A DNA stretch of 39,495 bases from Gudongella sp034004165 (lineage in GTDB: Bacteria > Bacillota > Clostridia > Tissierellales > Tissierellaceae). How positions within the stretch are numbered: the first letter of the stretch is position 1; each line of letters begins with the position of its first letter. The translations under genes and the position numbers were made by a program. This document shows positions 16,615-24,188 of this stretch, piece after piece. The DNA lies in NCBI GenBank assembly GCA_034004165.1, contig JAVEXI010000015.1, positions 1 to 39,495 of the forward strand, in the 5' to 3' direction. Below the pieces are notes generated by a model. The model did no database searches, had not been told where the DNA came from, and worked only from the letters and a program-made list of their open reading frames with translations.

Positions 16615-18177
16615 CTAATTATCCTTTGTTTTTTCTAAATATACTCTCCAACTTGGGCACCATTTTTCTGGATCATCCAAGCTTGATTCGTCTACCATAT
16701 GAATAGTGCTGTTATTTGGTGCACTATTTATTATCTCAGGGTTGTTATATGCCTCATCAAATATCTGATGCAAAGTTTCAATATATTCTTCCAGATCTTC
16801 TTTTGAAGGAGTCTCTGTCGGTTCTAGTGTCAATGGATCTGGAATGTAGAACGGATGGTGACTGGACCATACGTGCATTCCAAAGTCCATCATCCTTCTT
16901 GCTACATCTCCAGAACTAAATCCTGTGTCTTTAGTTATCTTTTCCATTGTGTATCTTGCTTGCTCAATTCTTTGGATATCCTCTCTGTACGGCAACTCGA
17001 GGCCTTTGTACTCTAAAAGCCTCTTAATGAGGTAAACATTATTTAGAGCTGCAATTTTAGCTACTTCGTAAAGACCTTCTGCACCAAGGCTCATTATCCA
17101 GCTATAAGCCTTTAGAATAACCTGTGGAGTTCCGTAGAAAATTCTAACTTTTCCTATGCTATTCTTAAGATTGTAATCAAGAAAATATTTTTCGCCGTCA
17201 AACTCTACAAGTGGCTTTGGAAGGTAATCTCTAAGCTCTGATATTACCCCGACAGCGCCTGATCCTGGACCACCACAGCCATGAGGTGTTCCAAATGATT
17301 TGTGCAGGTTAAAGTAACACATATGGAAACCTGCTTCTTTGGCTCTAGCTACACCAAACAATCCATTGGCGTTTGCCTGGTCATAACAGTTGAGACCTCC
17401 TGCCTTTGTCACCATCTCAGTAAATTCTTTTATTCTATGATTAAATATTCCTGTGTCCTCAGGGTTGGCAACTACAAAAGCTGCTGTCCTTTCACTTACT
17501 GCTGCTTTAAATGCTTCGTAATCTGGATGTCCGTTTTCGTCTGCCATTATAGTGATAATCTTGTATCCTTTTAGAGCAGGAGCTGCTGCATCTGAGGGAT
17601 GTGAGTATACAGTAGTGATTATCTCATCTCTCTGCTCCTCCTCGCCTCTCAGCCTATGATACATCCTCACGATTGACGCCATAGTCATCGTAGCTTGAGA
17701 ACCACCTGCTGCCTGGAAACTAAAATGGTCCATACCAGAGATTTCTCTCATCATAAGGTCAGTCTTATGCATGATTTCTAAAATACCTTGTGTAGTCGAC
17801 GTATCCTGTAGAGGATGCAGCTCAGATATTTTTTCTGATGCTGCCAACTGGTCGTTGATTACTGGATTGTATTTTACTGTACAGGTTCCCTGCCCTATCT
17901 CGACGTTTAAATTTCCACCGAGAGTTTCCTGGGAAAGTCTTAGGTAGTGCATAAGAACTCTCTTCTGATTTATTTCTGGAAGCTTAAGTGGAACTTTTCT
18001 CCTCATGCTTTCAGGAATACTATCAAATCCATTTCCTACTTTTGCATATATTTCTTCTTCGGCTTTAGGGACTAATATGCCTCTTTCGCCTTCGGTATTA
18101 AGTTCAAATACTATTGGCTCGTTCCACCTGGCTTGATGGAAGCTTCTGACTCTTCCGGTTCGTTTAATGCGCTTCAT
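16615..18177 (-). CDS. Glycine dehydrogenase subunit 2-like protein (divergent P-protein beta paralogue)
   Basis: 520 residues, matching GcvPB over its full length. The PLP lysine is Lys293 in NLHKSFGTPHG, followed by CGGPGSG; GQGTCTVKYNPVIN near 95 and LEPTETPSKEDLEEYI near the end also fit. It deviates where glycine decarboxylases are nearly invariant: the AHGTNPASA segment is SHPSDAAAP (193-200), and the ANLNA-type segment is ANANG. The N-terminal 20 residues, rich in Arg and Lys, are extra. Classical GcvPB releases CO2 from glycine and passes aminomethyl to lipoyl-GcvH. No gcvH, gcvT or lpd lies in the window. I infer a PLP enzyme of related chemistry on a different substrate, but a true glycine decarboxylase is not excluded. 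Confidence 0.85.
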   Translation of the reverse strand: MKRIKRTGRVRSFHQARWNEPIVFELNTEGERGILVPKAEEEIYAKVGNGFDSIPESMRRKVPLKLPEINQKRVLMHYLRLSQETLGGNLNVEIGQGTCTVKYNPVINDQLAASEKISELHPLQDTSTTQGILEIMHKTDLMMREISGMDHFSFQAAGGSQATMTMASIVRMYHRLRGEEEQRDEIITTVYSHPSDAAAPALKGYKIITIMADENGHPDYEAFKAAVSERTAAFVVANPEDTGIFNHRIKEFTEMVTKAGGLNCYDQANANGLFGVARAKEAGFHMCYFNLHKSFGTPHGCGGPGSGAVGVISELRDYLPKPLVEFDGEKYFLDYNLKNSIGKVRIFYGTPQVILKAYSWIMSLGAEGLYEVAKIAALNNVYLIKRLLEYKGLELPYREDIQRIEQARYTMEKITKDTGFSSGDVARRMMDFGMHVWSSHHPFYIPDPLTLEPTETPSKEDLEEYIETLHQIFDEAYNNPEIINSAPNNSTIHMVDESSLDDPEKWCPSWRVYLEKTKDN

Positions 18178-18201
18178 ATAACCAGTCCTTTCTTTAGATT
18201 A

Positions 18202-19602
18202 TTATTCAACGATTTCTTTAATGGCTTTTATCAGCCTGTCTATATCTTCTTTTAAGTGAATTTCTGTCACACAATATAAAGCGGTTTCTCCAAGTTCTGG
18301 AAAAGCTTCGGAAAGGTCTTTTCCACCAAATATGCCTTTCTTCATAAGTTCACTGTTAATTTCCTTGACAGTCTTACCAGTTCCATTAAAGTCAACGACA
18401 AACTCCTTGAAATTAAAGCTGTCAAATCTCGAGCCTTTTACTCCTTTAATACTTGAGAGTTCACCTATTGTGTAAATTGATTTTTGTATTATATTTTGTC
18501 CAAGCTCTTCCATACCTTTTGGTCCCATAGTTGAAAGGTAAACGCCTGCTGTGATTCCCAATAGCGCAGTCTGTGTCCCAACGTATTCTTTACCTTTTTC
18601 CCTCAAGTTTCCAAAAGAAGTTCTTTCATATGCGACGTCTCCAAATCCATACTCGCCTTCTACAATTGTTGGGGCGATACCAAAGAGTCTTGATGGAAAT
18701 TCCATGACAAATTTTTCTTCATTTCTGGTTGATATAAATCCTGATTGGCCTCCTCCATAGTTCATATGCATTCCTAGAGGCTGAAGCTCCCCACATATTA
18801 TGTCTGCTCCATATGCTGATGGCGGTTCCAATACTCCCAAACTACTTGGGTCTACTCCAACAACGGAAATTGCACCAGCCTCATGAGCCAATCGCGATAT
18901 CTCCATACCATTTGTTTCGACAAACCCGAGGAATGATGGATTCTCAAAGTATACAGCTGCAATATCGCCATTAAGTTTTGTTTTTAAATCTTCAATATCC
19001 AATAAACCAGTATTCTCATCGTACTTAATCTTCTCGATTTTGACTCCTGGATCACAGTAATTTTCAATTATCATAAGCTTCTCTGGATCTATAGTTCCAA
19101 CGACAAGAGCCTTATTTCTTCCTGTAATTCTTGAGGACATTCTAATTGAAGTTGCTGCAGCCTGTCCCCAATCAAAAGTTGGAACGTTGACAACTTCCAT
19201 ATCTAGAAGCTCTGCCACAAGAGATTCGTATTCAAACAGAGTCTGGAATCTTCCGTGGTCGTTATATGGCTCACCTGCATACGCAGTTAAAAATTCAGAT
19301 CTGCTGTTTACTTCATCACAAATTGCTGGAACATAATGCTGCCAGCATCCCGCACCCAGAAAGCTGATGTTTTCTTTTGCAGAAGTATTTTTAGCGAGCA
19401 TCTTTTCAATTGCTCGTCTAAGCTCGTATTCTGAACCATATGGTTTTGGTAAATCTAGAGCTCTATTTAACTTTAAGTCATTAGGAATCTCTGCATGAAG
19501 GTCATCAAGTGATTCCAATCCTAAATATTCAAGCATTTCTCTCTGAGTTTTCTCTCCCGAATTTGGTATGTACGGGTGACTCTTAAAACCAAAATCTTTC
19601 AT
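18202..19602 (-). CDS. Glycine dehydrogenase subunit 1-like protein (divergent P-protein alpha paralogue)
   Basis: About 466 residues, aligning with GcvPA end to end: YIPNSGEKTQREML at the start, SFLGAGCWQHYVPAI near 80, VVGVDPSSLGVLEPP and the C-terminal CVTEIHLKEDIDRLI. The region that reads TPYQPEISQGTLQ in glycine decarboxylases is AGEPYNDHGRFQ here (109-120), and the ICTNQAL motif is VGTQTAL. These segments line the active site in known P-proteins, so substrate choice has probably changed. The start at 19600-19602 has AGGAGG nine bases upstream; a frame 28 codons longer would overlap the dehydrogenase gene. It is 24 bases from the beta-like gene; the two should form the heteromeric enzyme. 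Confidence 0.85.
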   Translation of the reverse strand: MKDFGFKSHPYIPNSGEKTQREMLEYLGLESLDDLHAEIPNDLKLNRALDLPKPYGSEYELRRAIEKMLAKNTSAKENISFLGAGCWQHYVPAICDEVNSRSEFLTAYAGEPYNDHGRFQTLFEYESLVAELLDMEVVNVPTFDWGQAAATSIRMSSRITGRNKALVVGTIDPEKLMIIENYCDPGVKIEKIKYDENTGLLDIEDLKTKLNGDIAAVYFENPSFLGFVETNGMEISRLAHEAGAISVVGVDPSSLGVLEPPSAYGADIICGELQPLGMHMNYGGGQSGFISTRNEEKFVMEFPSRLFGIAPTIVEGEYGFGDVAYERTSFGNLREKGKEYVGTQTALLGITAGVYLSTMGPKGMEELGQNIIQKSIYTIGELSSIKGVKGSRFDSFNFKEFVVDFNGTGKTVKEINSELMKKGIFGGKDLSEAFPELGETALYCVTEIHLKEDIDRLIKAIKEIVE

Positions 19603-19619
19603 ATTAATAATCCTCCTCT

Positions 19620-20396
19620 TTATGCTATTCCGCCGCCATCTACAACAAGTGCGGCTCCGGTAATCCACGATGCCATATCGCTGCATAAGAACATTACTGC
19701 TTTTCCTATGTCTTCAGGAGTTCCAAGTCTTTCGAGAGGTCTTCCCTTAGCTGAATCCACCAGGAATTTGTCTATCTCAGTCTCACCAAGTTGTCTTCCT
19801 TCATCCCTTAACATTGCTGTATCAGTATCTCCAGGGTTTACTGAATTTACGCGAATGTTCTGTGCACCGTGATCTATTGCCATAGCCCTGGTCAGGTTTA
19901 CGATTCCACCTTTTACTGCGCAGTAAGCTGCTGCTTTATCTCCGCCTTTAAGCCCCCAGCCAGAACCAGTATTAACTATGCTTCCACCACCATTTCTCGC
20001 CATAACTGGAACGACGTGTTTTGACATTAAGAAAGTTCCCTTAAGGCCTACTCCAAGTACAAAGTCCCATTCATTTACAGTGAGGTCTTCAACAGTCTTT
20101 CTGACTGTTACACCTGCATTGTTAAAAAGAACGTCAATTTTGCCGAATTCTTTATCGATATTGTCAATAACCTGTTTTACATTATCTTCATCAGTAACAT
20201 CACATTTCATGAAAGTCGCTCTGTTTTTATGTTCACCAAAATTCTCAACAGCATTTTGTCCTTGTTGTTCGTTGATGTCTAAAAGTACTACATTTGCACC
20301 ATACTCTGCAAATTGTTTGCCTGTACCAAGCCCAATACCTGCAGCTCCTCCAGTTATTACAACTACTTTCCCTGTAAAATCCATAGGATTATCCAT
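19620..20396 (-). CDS. Short-chain dehydrogenase/reductase
   Basis: 258 residues, classical SDR. The cofactor motif is TGGAAGIGLGTG near residue 15, Asp in VVLLDIN suggests NAD over NADP, NNAG is near 91, and the catalytic Ser-Tyr-Lys set is NTGSGWGLKGG plus YCAVKGG. C-terminal SWITGAALVVDGGG is typical. It oxidises or reduces a hydroxyl/carbonyl group. First gene of the sigma-54 operon: ATG follows AAAGGAGG, 17 bases separate it from the P-protein alpha-like gene. A hydroxy-amino acid or derived alcohol/ketone as substrate is inference from context only. Confidence 0.93.
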   Translation of the reverse strand: MDNPMDFTGKVVVITGGAAGIGLGTGKQFAEYGANVVLLDINEQQGQNAVENFGEHKNRATFMKCDVTDEDNVKQVIDNIDKEFGKIDVLFNNAGVTVRKTVEDLTVNEWDFVLGVGLKGTFLMSKHVVPVMARNGGGSIVNTGSGWGLKGGDKAAAYCAVKGGIVNLTRAMAIDHGAQNIRVNSVNPGDTDTAMLRDEGRQLGETEIDKFLVDSAKGRPLERLGTPEDIGKAVMFLCSDMASWITGAALVVDGGGIA

Positions 20397-20444
20397 AAAA
20401 TATTCCTCCTTTAAACTACTTTTTAAATCCTTCAGTAATTACTA

Positions 20445-20462
20445 ATGCATTTTCCATGCCAA
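20445..20462 (-). promoter_or_regulatory. Sigma-54 (-24/-12) promoter of the SDR/P-protein-like operon
   Basis: Minus strand TTGGCATGGAAAATGCAT: the invariant GG and GC doublets are separated by exactly 10 bases, close to the consensus TGGCACG-N4-TTGCA. It lies about 50 bases upstream of the dehydrogenase ATG and next to a divergent sigma-54 activator gene, which makes chance unlikely. Confidence 0.8.
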
Positions 20463-20534
20463 CTAATAAGTCTTATTTTTACTAGCGGTTTATCTCCATA
20501 CTACGCTAAACTACACTCTTTTTAATAATGGGCA

Positions 20535-20563
20535 TTGTTTTATTAAAGTCCAGAGTGTATAAT
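20535..20563 (+). promoter_or_regulatory. Sigma-A promoter of the sigma-54 activator gene
   Basis: TTGTTT, 17 bases, perfect TATAAT. Transcription would start near 20570, at the first of two direct repeats. Confidence 0.65.
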
Positions 20564-20567
20564 TTAA

Positions 20568-20604
20568 TTGTCGTATTTGTCAATTAATTTGTCTTATTTG
20601 TCAA
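20568..20604. promoter_or_regulatory. Two 16-bp direct repeats: probable activator binding sites
   Basis: TTGTCGTATTTGTCAA at 20568-20583 and TTGTCTTATTTGTCAA at 20589-20604 differ in one base and have a 21-base period, two helical turns. They sit 105-160 bases upstream of the sigma-54 promoter, the normal distance of an upstream activating sequence, and at about +1 to +35 of the activator's own promoter, so they could also mediate autorepression. Confidence 0.6.
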
Positions 20605-20616
20605 GGAGCTGATGAT

Positions 20617-22320
20617 TTGGATTTAAAATCAATTAAGAATAATTTATATGAAATTATTGCTACTATGTCTACTCTTACTAATATGGAATATGCGATATTT
20701 GATACGGAAGCAGAGTTAGTTAGCAGCACTCAGGTCTATCTTAAGAGAAAAGGACAGAGTGTGCATACTGCATCAATAGAAGAAGTGCTAAATCTTGGGA
20801 ATGTCGTAGTAAACAAACCTGGACATATGAGCTCGTGCATTGGATGCAGATTTGCCAACGACTGTCCATCTACTATTGAAATACTCTCCTGTGTAAAACT
20901 TGACGAAGAGCCAATCGGGGTTATAAGCATGACGTCTTTTACTCAGGAAGGGCATGAGCTGATTGAGAATAATATACATAAATACATGAAAATACTAGGC
21001 TATATGTCGGGTCTTGTTTCCATGTATGCTTTTAATGAAGTTTCAAAAGCAGAACCTGGAGTGATGAATAAAGCAGTAGAAAGACTAATACAAGATTCTG
21101 GTAAGAATTATATGTTAATAGATAAAAAGGGATATTTGCTGCAATGGGACGAAGGAACTCAAAATTTATTGTCATATTGTGATTTTTATGCCCAGTCTTT
21201 AGATATGATTCTGCCTAAAGATGTAACTTCGTGGGTTTTCAGTACGCCTTATGCTTCCAGTAGGAGCTGTTCTTTCCAGGGATTTACTGGAGATTTGTTT
21301 TCAATTCCGCTCATTGGACCCAACGGTATAGAAGGATACCTATTAAGGCTCGACAGAAATGACAGCGGTAGTCTTACAAAATCTCTATCAGACAGTTATT
21401 TAGATAACATAATTACACAGGATGAAAATATCCTTAAAGTAAAAGAGATGATTTCAAAAATAGCATCATCTCCTTCTACAGTCCTTATTACAGGTGAATC
21501 GGGCACAGGAAAGGAAATAGCTGCAAAAGCTATACACTATACATCAAATCGCAAGAATAAACCTTTTATTCCAGTTAACTGCGCGAATATACCAGAGAAC
21601 CTCTTTGAGTCAGAACTGTTTGGATACGATGAAGGTGCTTTTACAGGCGCAAAAAAAAGAGGCAAGCCCGGAATTCTTGAGCTTGCTAACAATGGTACTG
21701 TATTTCTTGATGAAATTGGGGAACTTCCTCATCATTCTCAGGCAAAACTTCTGAGATTTCTTCAGGATGGCGTAATCCAGAGGCTTGGCAGTATAACTAA
21801 CATACCATTAAACGTCAGAATTATTTCTGCTACCAACAAAGATCTTGACTTGTTGATTGAGGAAGGAAAATTTAGAGAGGATCTATTTTACAGACTTAAT
21901 GTAATTCCTCTCAATATACCACCTTTAAGAGATAGAAAATCCGATATACCTCTATTGGTAAATCACTTCATTAAAAACATGAATCAAAGGCTGACAAAGA
22001 ATATTTCAGGTATTGATTCTCAAGCACTAGATGAGATAATATCTTATTCCTGGCCTGGCAATATAAGAGAACTTGAAAATTCGATTGAGTACGCTATGAA
22101 TATGGAGGATACTCAGATAATAAGGTCTTCTAGTCTTCCTCCAAGGATATTTAGTTCATATTCTGACTCAGACTTAAGATCTATAGTTGCTAAAAATGAA
22201 GCTTCCATAATAATTGCTGCTCTTGACCGAAATGGATGGGATATGGATGGTAAAATACAGTCGGCCAATGAGCTAGGAATCAGTCTTCGTACTCTTTATA
22301 GAAGACTACAAGAAAAATAA
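20617..22320 (+). CDS. Sigma-54-dependent Fis-family transcriptional activator
   Basis: 567 residues. The N-terminal sensor (1-145) has the cysteines Cys74, Cys77, Cys83 and Cys92 in a CxxCx5Cx8C array and then PIGVISMTSF, a layout shared with clostridial amino-acid regulators such as PrdR. A PAS-like segment follows (about 155-245). The AAA+ domain has Walker A GESGTGKE at 293-300, the sigma-54 contact loop GAFTGA at 340-345 and Walker B GTVFLDEIGELP. A Fis-type helix-turn-helix ends the protein (ANELGISLRTLYRRLQ). The start is TTG with AAGGAG 8 bases upstream. It diverges from the operon it most likely controls. The cysteines may bind a metal, an iron-sulfur cluster or sense redox state. 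Confidence 0.95.
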   Translation: MDLKSIKNNLYEIIATMSTLTNMEYAIFDTEAELVSSTQVYLKRKGQSVHTASIEEVLNLGNVVVNKPGHMSSCIGCRFANDCPSTIEILSCVKLDEEPIGVISMTSFTQEGHELIENNIHKYMKILGYMSGLVSMYAFNEVSKAEPGVMNKAVERLIQDSGKNYMLIDKKGYLLQWDEGTQNLLSYCDFYAQSLDMILPKDVTSWVFSTPYASSRSCSFQGFTGDLFSIPLIGPNGIEGYLLRLDRNDSGSLTKSLSDSYLDNIITQDENILKVKEMISKIASSPSTVLITGESGTGKEIAAKAIHYTSNRKNKPFIPVNCANIPENLFESELFGYDEGAFTGAKKRGKPGILELANNGTVFLDEIGELPHHSQAKLLRFLQDGVIQRLGSITNIPLNVRIISATNKDLDLLIEEGKFREDLFYRLNVIPLNIPPLRDRKSDIPLLVNHFIKNMNQRLTKNISGIDSQALDEIISYSWPGNIRELENSIEYAMNMEDTQIIRSSSLPPRIFSSYSDSDLRSIVAKNEASIIIAALDRNGWDMDGKIQSANELGISLRTLYRRLQEK

Positions 22321-22321
22321 T

Positions 22322-23263
22322 CTATTTAGCTCCAATCATACAGTTATCTTTGAAGAAATAATCAATAATTTCACTGGCAATAGTCATACTAGCCTTGTTT
22401 TGTGCTTCCTTTGTACTAGCACCTAAGTGCGGAGTTACAACTACATTATCCAAATTGAATAAGGGGCTGTCAGTGCACGGCTCCTTTTCGAATACATCCA
22501 AAGCAGCTCCTGCGATTTTGCCTTCGTTTAATGCGTCGTAGAGAGCTGCTTCATCTATAAGCCCTCCTCTTGCACAATTAATAATTCTCAAATTTGCTTT
22601 AGCTAACGCAAATTGCTCTTTCCCTATCAGACCAACAGTGTCTTTATTCTTTGGCATATGTACCGTTATAAAATCAGAAACTGTCATAAGTGCATTTATC
22701 TCAGGAACCCTCTTTATATTTAATCTCGCCATTTCAAATTCGGATACAAATGGATCATAGGCAATTATGTTCATCCCAAATGCCTGCAATCTGGTAGCTA
22801 CAAGTTTACCTATTCTACCAAGTCCAATTATTCCGACAGTTTTGCCCCAGATCTCCACTCCCATGAATCTATTTCTTTCCCACTGTCCATTTTTCAGTGT
22901 ACTATCACCGGCTGTTAAGTTTCTACAGGTCGCAAGAAGCAAGCCAATAGTGTGCTCTGCTGCAGCAACAGAATTTGAATCTGGTGCATTGACGCATTTT
23001 ATGCCTTTATCACCTGCACAGCATGTATCGATATTGTCCATTCCGTTTCCAGCTCTGCCTATCACTTTAAGGTTTACAGCTGCATCAATTAGTTCTTTGT
23101 CAACCTTAGTTGCACTTCTAACTACCAATGCATCGTATTCATTAATAGAGCTCAGTAGATCGTCTCTTTTGATGTCTGTCTTCACATCTACTTGTATCCC
23201 TTTCAATCTCATTAAATCGATTCCTTCATTTGCAATTTTTTCTGTTACCAATACTTTCTTCAT
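22322..23263 (-). CDS. serA: D-3-phosphoglycerate dehydrogenase-like 2-hydroxyacid dehydrogenase
   Basis: 313 residues, the short form without ACT/ASB regulatory domains. The substrate domain begins VLVTEKIANEGIDLM; the NAD-binding fold has VGIIGLGRIGKLVA; the catalytic Arg, Glu and His are in INCARGGLIDEAAL, DVFEKEP and VTPHLGAS. GRAGNGMDNID is the phosphoglycerate dehydrogenase signature. It makes 3-phosphohydroxypyruvate for serine synthesis. A serine-specific T-box leader upstream supports that role and explains regulation without an ACT domain. Its stop codon lies one base from that of the convergent activator gene. serC and serB are not in the window. Confidence 0.9.
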   Translation of the reverse strand: MKKVLVTEKIANEGIDLMRLKGIQVDVKTDIKRDDLLSSINEYDALVVRSATKVDKELIDAAVNLKVIGRAGNGMDNIDTCCAGDKGIKCVNAPDSNSVAAAEHTIGLLLATCRNLTAGDSTLKNGQWERNRFMGVEIWGKTVGIIGLGRIGKLVATRLQAFGMNIIAYDPFVSEFEMARLNIKRVPEINALMTVSDFITVHMPKNKDTVGLIGKEQFALAKANLRIINCARGGLIDEAALYDALNEGKIAGAALDVFEKEPCTDSPLFNLDNVVVTPHLGASTKEAQNKASMTIASEIIDYFFKDNCMIGAK

Positions 23264-23280
23264 CTCAATTCCTCCAAATT

Positions 23281-23558
23281 AGTATTTAAAAAACAAAAAA
23301 CTCCAGCCCTGAACACAGTCAAGGGCGGGAGTATACTCGCGCGGTGCCACCTTAATTCATCATCCAGACTTCGAATGATCTTTTCGCGTGTAACGGCGCT
23401 ACATACCGGACAGGTCATCCCTGTCTGCTCAGGAGTGGATTCACCGTTTTCAGTCACCGATTCTCACCAACCATCGGCTCTCTTTATCCTTCAGCACGGT
23501 TATGCTCTCCATTATCGCATTCATTAATGTGGTTTTGCTTTAGCACACTAAATAATTA
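23281..23558 (-). promoter_or_regulatory. T-box leader, probably serine-specific, controlling serA
   Basis: Reading the minus strand: an AGAGAG box, GGTTGGTGAGAATC, then GGTGAATCCACTCCTGAG. By comparison with tyrosine T-boxes (GAA-UAC-C...UGAG), the specifier codon is UCC, serine. Further on comes the T-box core AAGGTGGCACCGCGCG (23339-23354) and the competing terminator. Uncharged tRNA-Ser should stabilise the antiterminator and switch serA on. A 65-codon frame through this leader is not a gene. Confidence 0.92.
23287..23333 (-). terminator. Regulated terminator of the T-box leader
   Basis: Minus strand arms ACTCCCGCCCTTGA and TTCAGGGCTGGAGT (one mismatch) around CTGTG, then TTTTTTGTTTTTT. 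The 5' arm directly follows the T-box core, as needed for mutually exclusive folding. Confidence 0.88.
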
Positions 23559-23564
23559 TCTCTT

Positions 23565-23592
23565 ATTCTATCACTATTAGAATACTTGTCAA
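23565..23592 (-). promoter_or_regulatory. Sigma-A promoter of the T-box/serA unit
   Basis: Perfect TTGACA, 16-base spacer, TAGAAT preceded by TGA (extended -10), just upstream of the leader. Confidence 0.75.
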
Positions 23593-23615
23593 TAGCAAAT
23601 TCAATAATTTTAAAA

Positions 23616-24119
23616 TTATTGCTCCATGTGTATCTCAACAATTCTACCCATCAATAATAGGTGGTGGTCTTCCTGTGGGTAAGTTCCCCTATTAATATGA
23701 GCATCCAGACCTTCTGGGTCGAGGTGATCTCTGTAAGTTATTTTGCATTCGTAGCTTACTCTGCACCCTCCTATACGAGGTACGGAGATTAACGAGCTAT
23801 CTATCATTTCAAATTTACAAACCTCAGCTTTATCAACTTCTGATCCTGATGCTGTTCCGCAAAGCTTAAGTTCTTCTTTCATTTCACCCTTTTTAGGAAT
23901 GCTTACTACAAATTCATCAGCATCTTTAATCATTTGATATGTGTATCTTACAGGCCTTACAGCAACAATTAAGTGCGGATGATTCCACATGAAGCCTATG
24001 AATCCCCAGCCAATCTGCATAATGTTAACTTTATCATCTTTTTTGACGATCAGAAAAGCTCTTCCATTCTGGATATCGTTTAATACTGCATCTGCACCTT
24101 CAAAATATCGCTCTTCCAA
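23616..24119 (-). CDS. Flavin reductase-like (FMN-binding split-barrel) protein
   Basis: 167 residues, about the normal length of flavin reductase-like domain proteins. Visible features are AFLIVKKDDKVNIMQIGWG, MWNHPHLIVAVRPVRYTYQM (flavin-contact strand), DEFVVSIPKKGE and LCGTASGSEVDK, a run often seen in clostridial members. These bind FMN and either reduce flavin or act as small electron carriers; the partner is unknown. It lies 69 bases after the amidohydrolase gene on the same strand, perhaps the last gene of that operon. The start is an ATG, but the upstream ribosome site (GGAGGGG) is somewhat distant. Confidence 0.85.
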   Translation of the reverse strand: MEERYFEGADAVLNDIQNGRAFLIVKKDDKVNIMQIGWGFIGFMWNHPHLIVAVRPVRYTYQMIKDADEFVVSIPKKGEMKEELKLCGTASGSEVDKAEVCKFEMIDSSLISVPRIGGCRVSYECKITYRDHLDPEGLDAHINRGTYPQEDHHLLLMGRIVEIHMEQ

Positions 24120-24188
24120 ATCTACCCCTCCTCCAGTCCCTTAATATTTGCTCCATACCCTATCAAAGCTTTTTTTAATCCAGTTTTC

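Noticed and set aside
19978..20445. 155-codon plus-strand frame opposite the SDR gene
   Set aside because: It lies antisense to a clear SDR with all motifs and has low-complexity Ser/Pro/Thr composition typical of shadow frames.
20568..20604. Direct repeats considered as a CRISPR array
   Set aside because: Only two 16-bp units with a 5-base spacer, no cas genes; they fit regulator binding sites.
22767..23282. 171-codon plus-strand frame opposite serA
   Set aside because: Antisense to a well-supported dehydrogenase, no ribosome site, shadow composition.
23260..23457. 65-codon minus-strand frame upstream of serA
   Set aside because: It runs through the T-box core and terminator; the RNA elements explain the sequence fully and there is no ribosome site.
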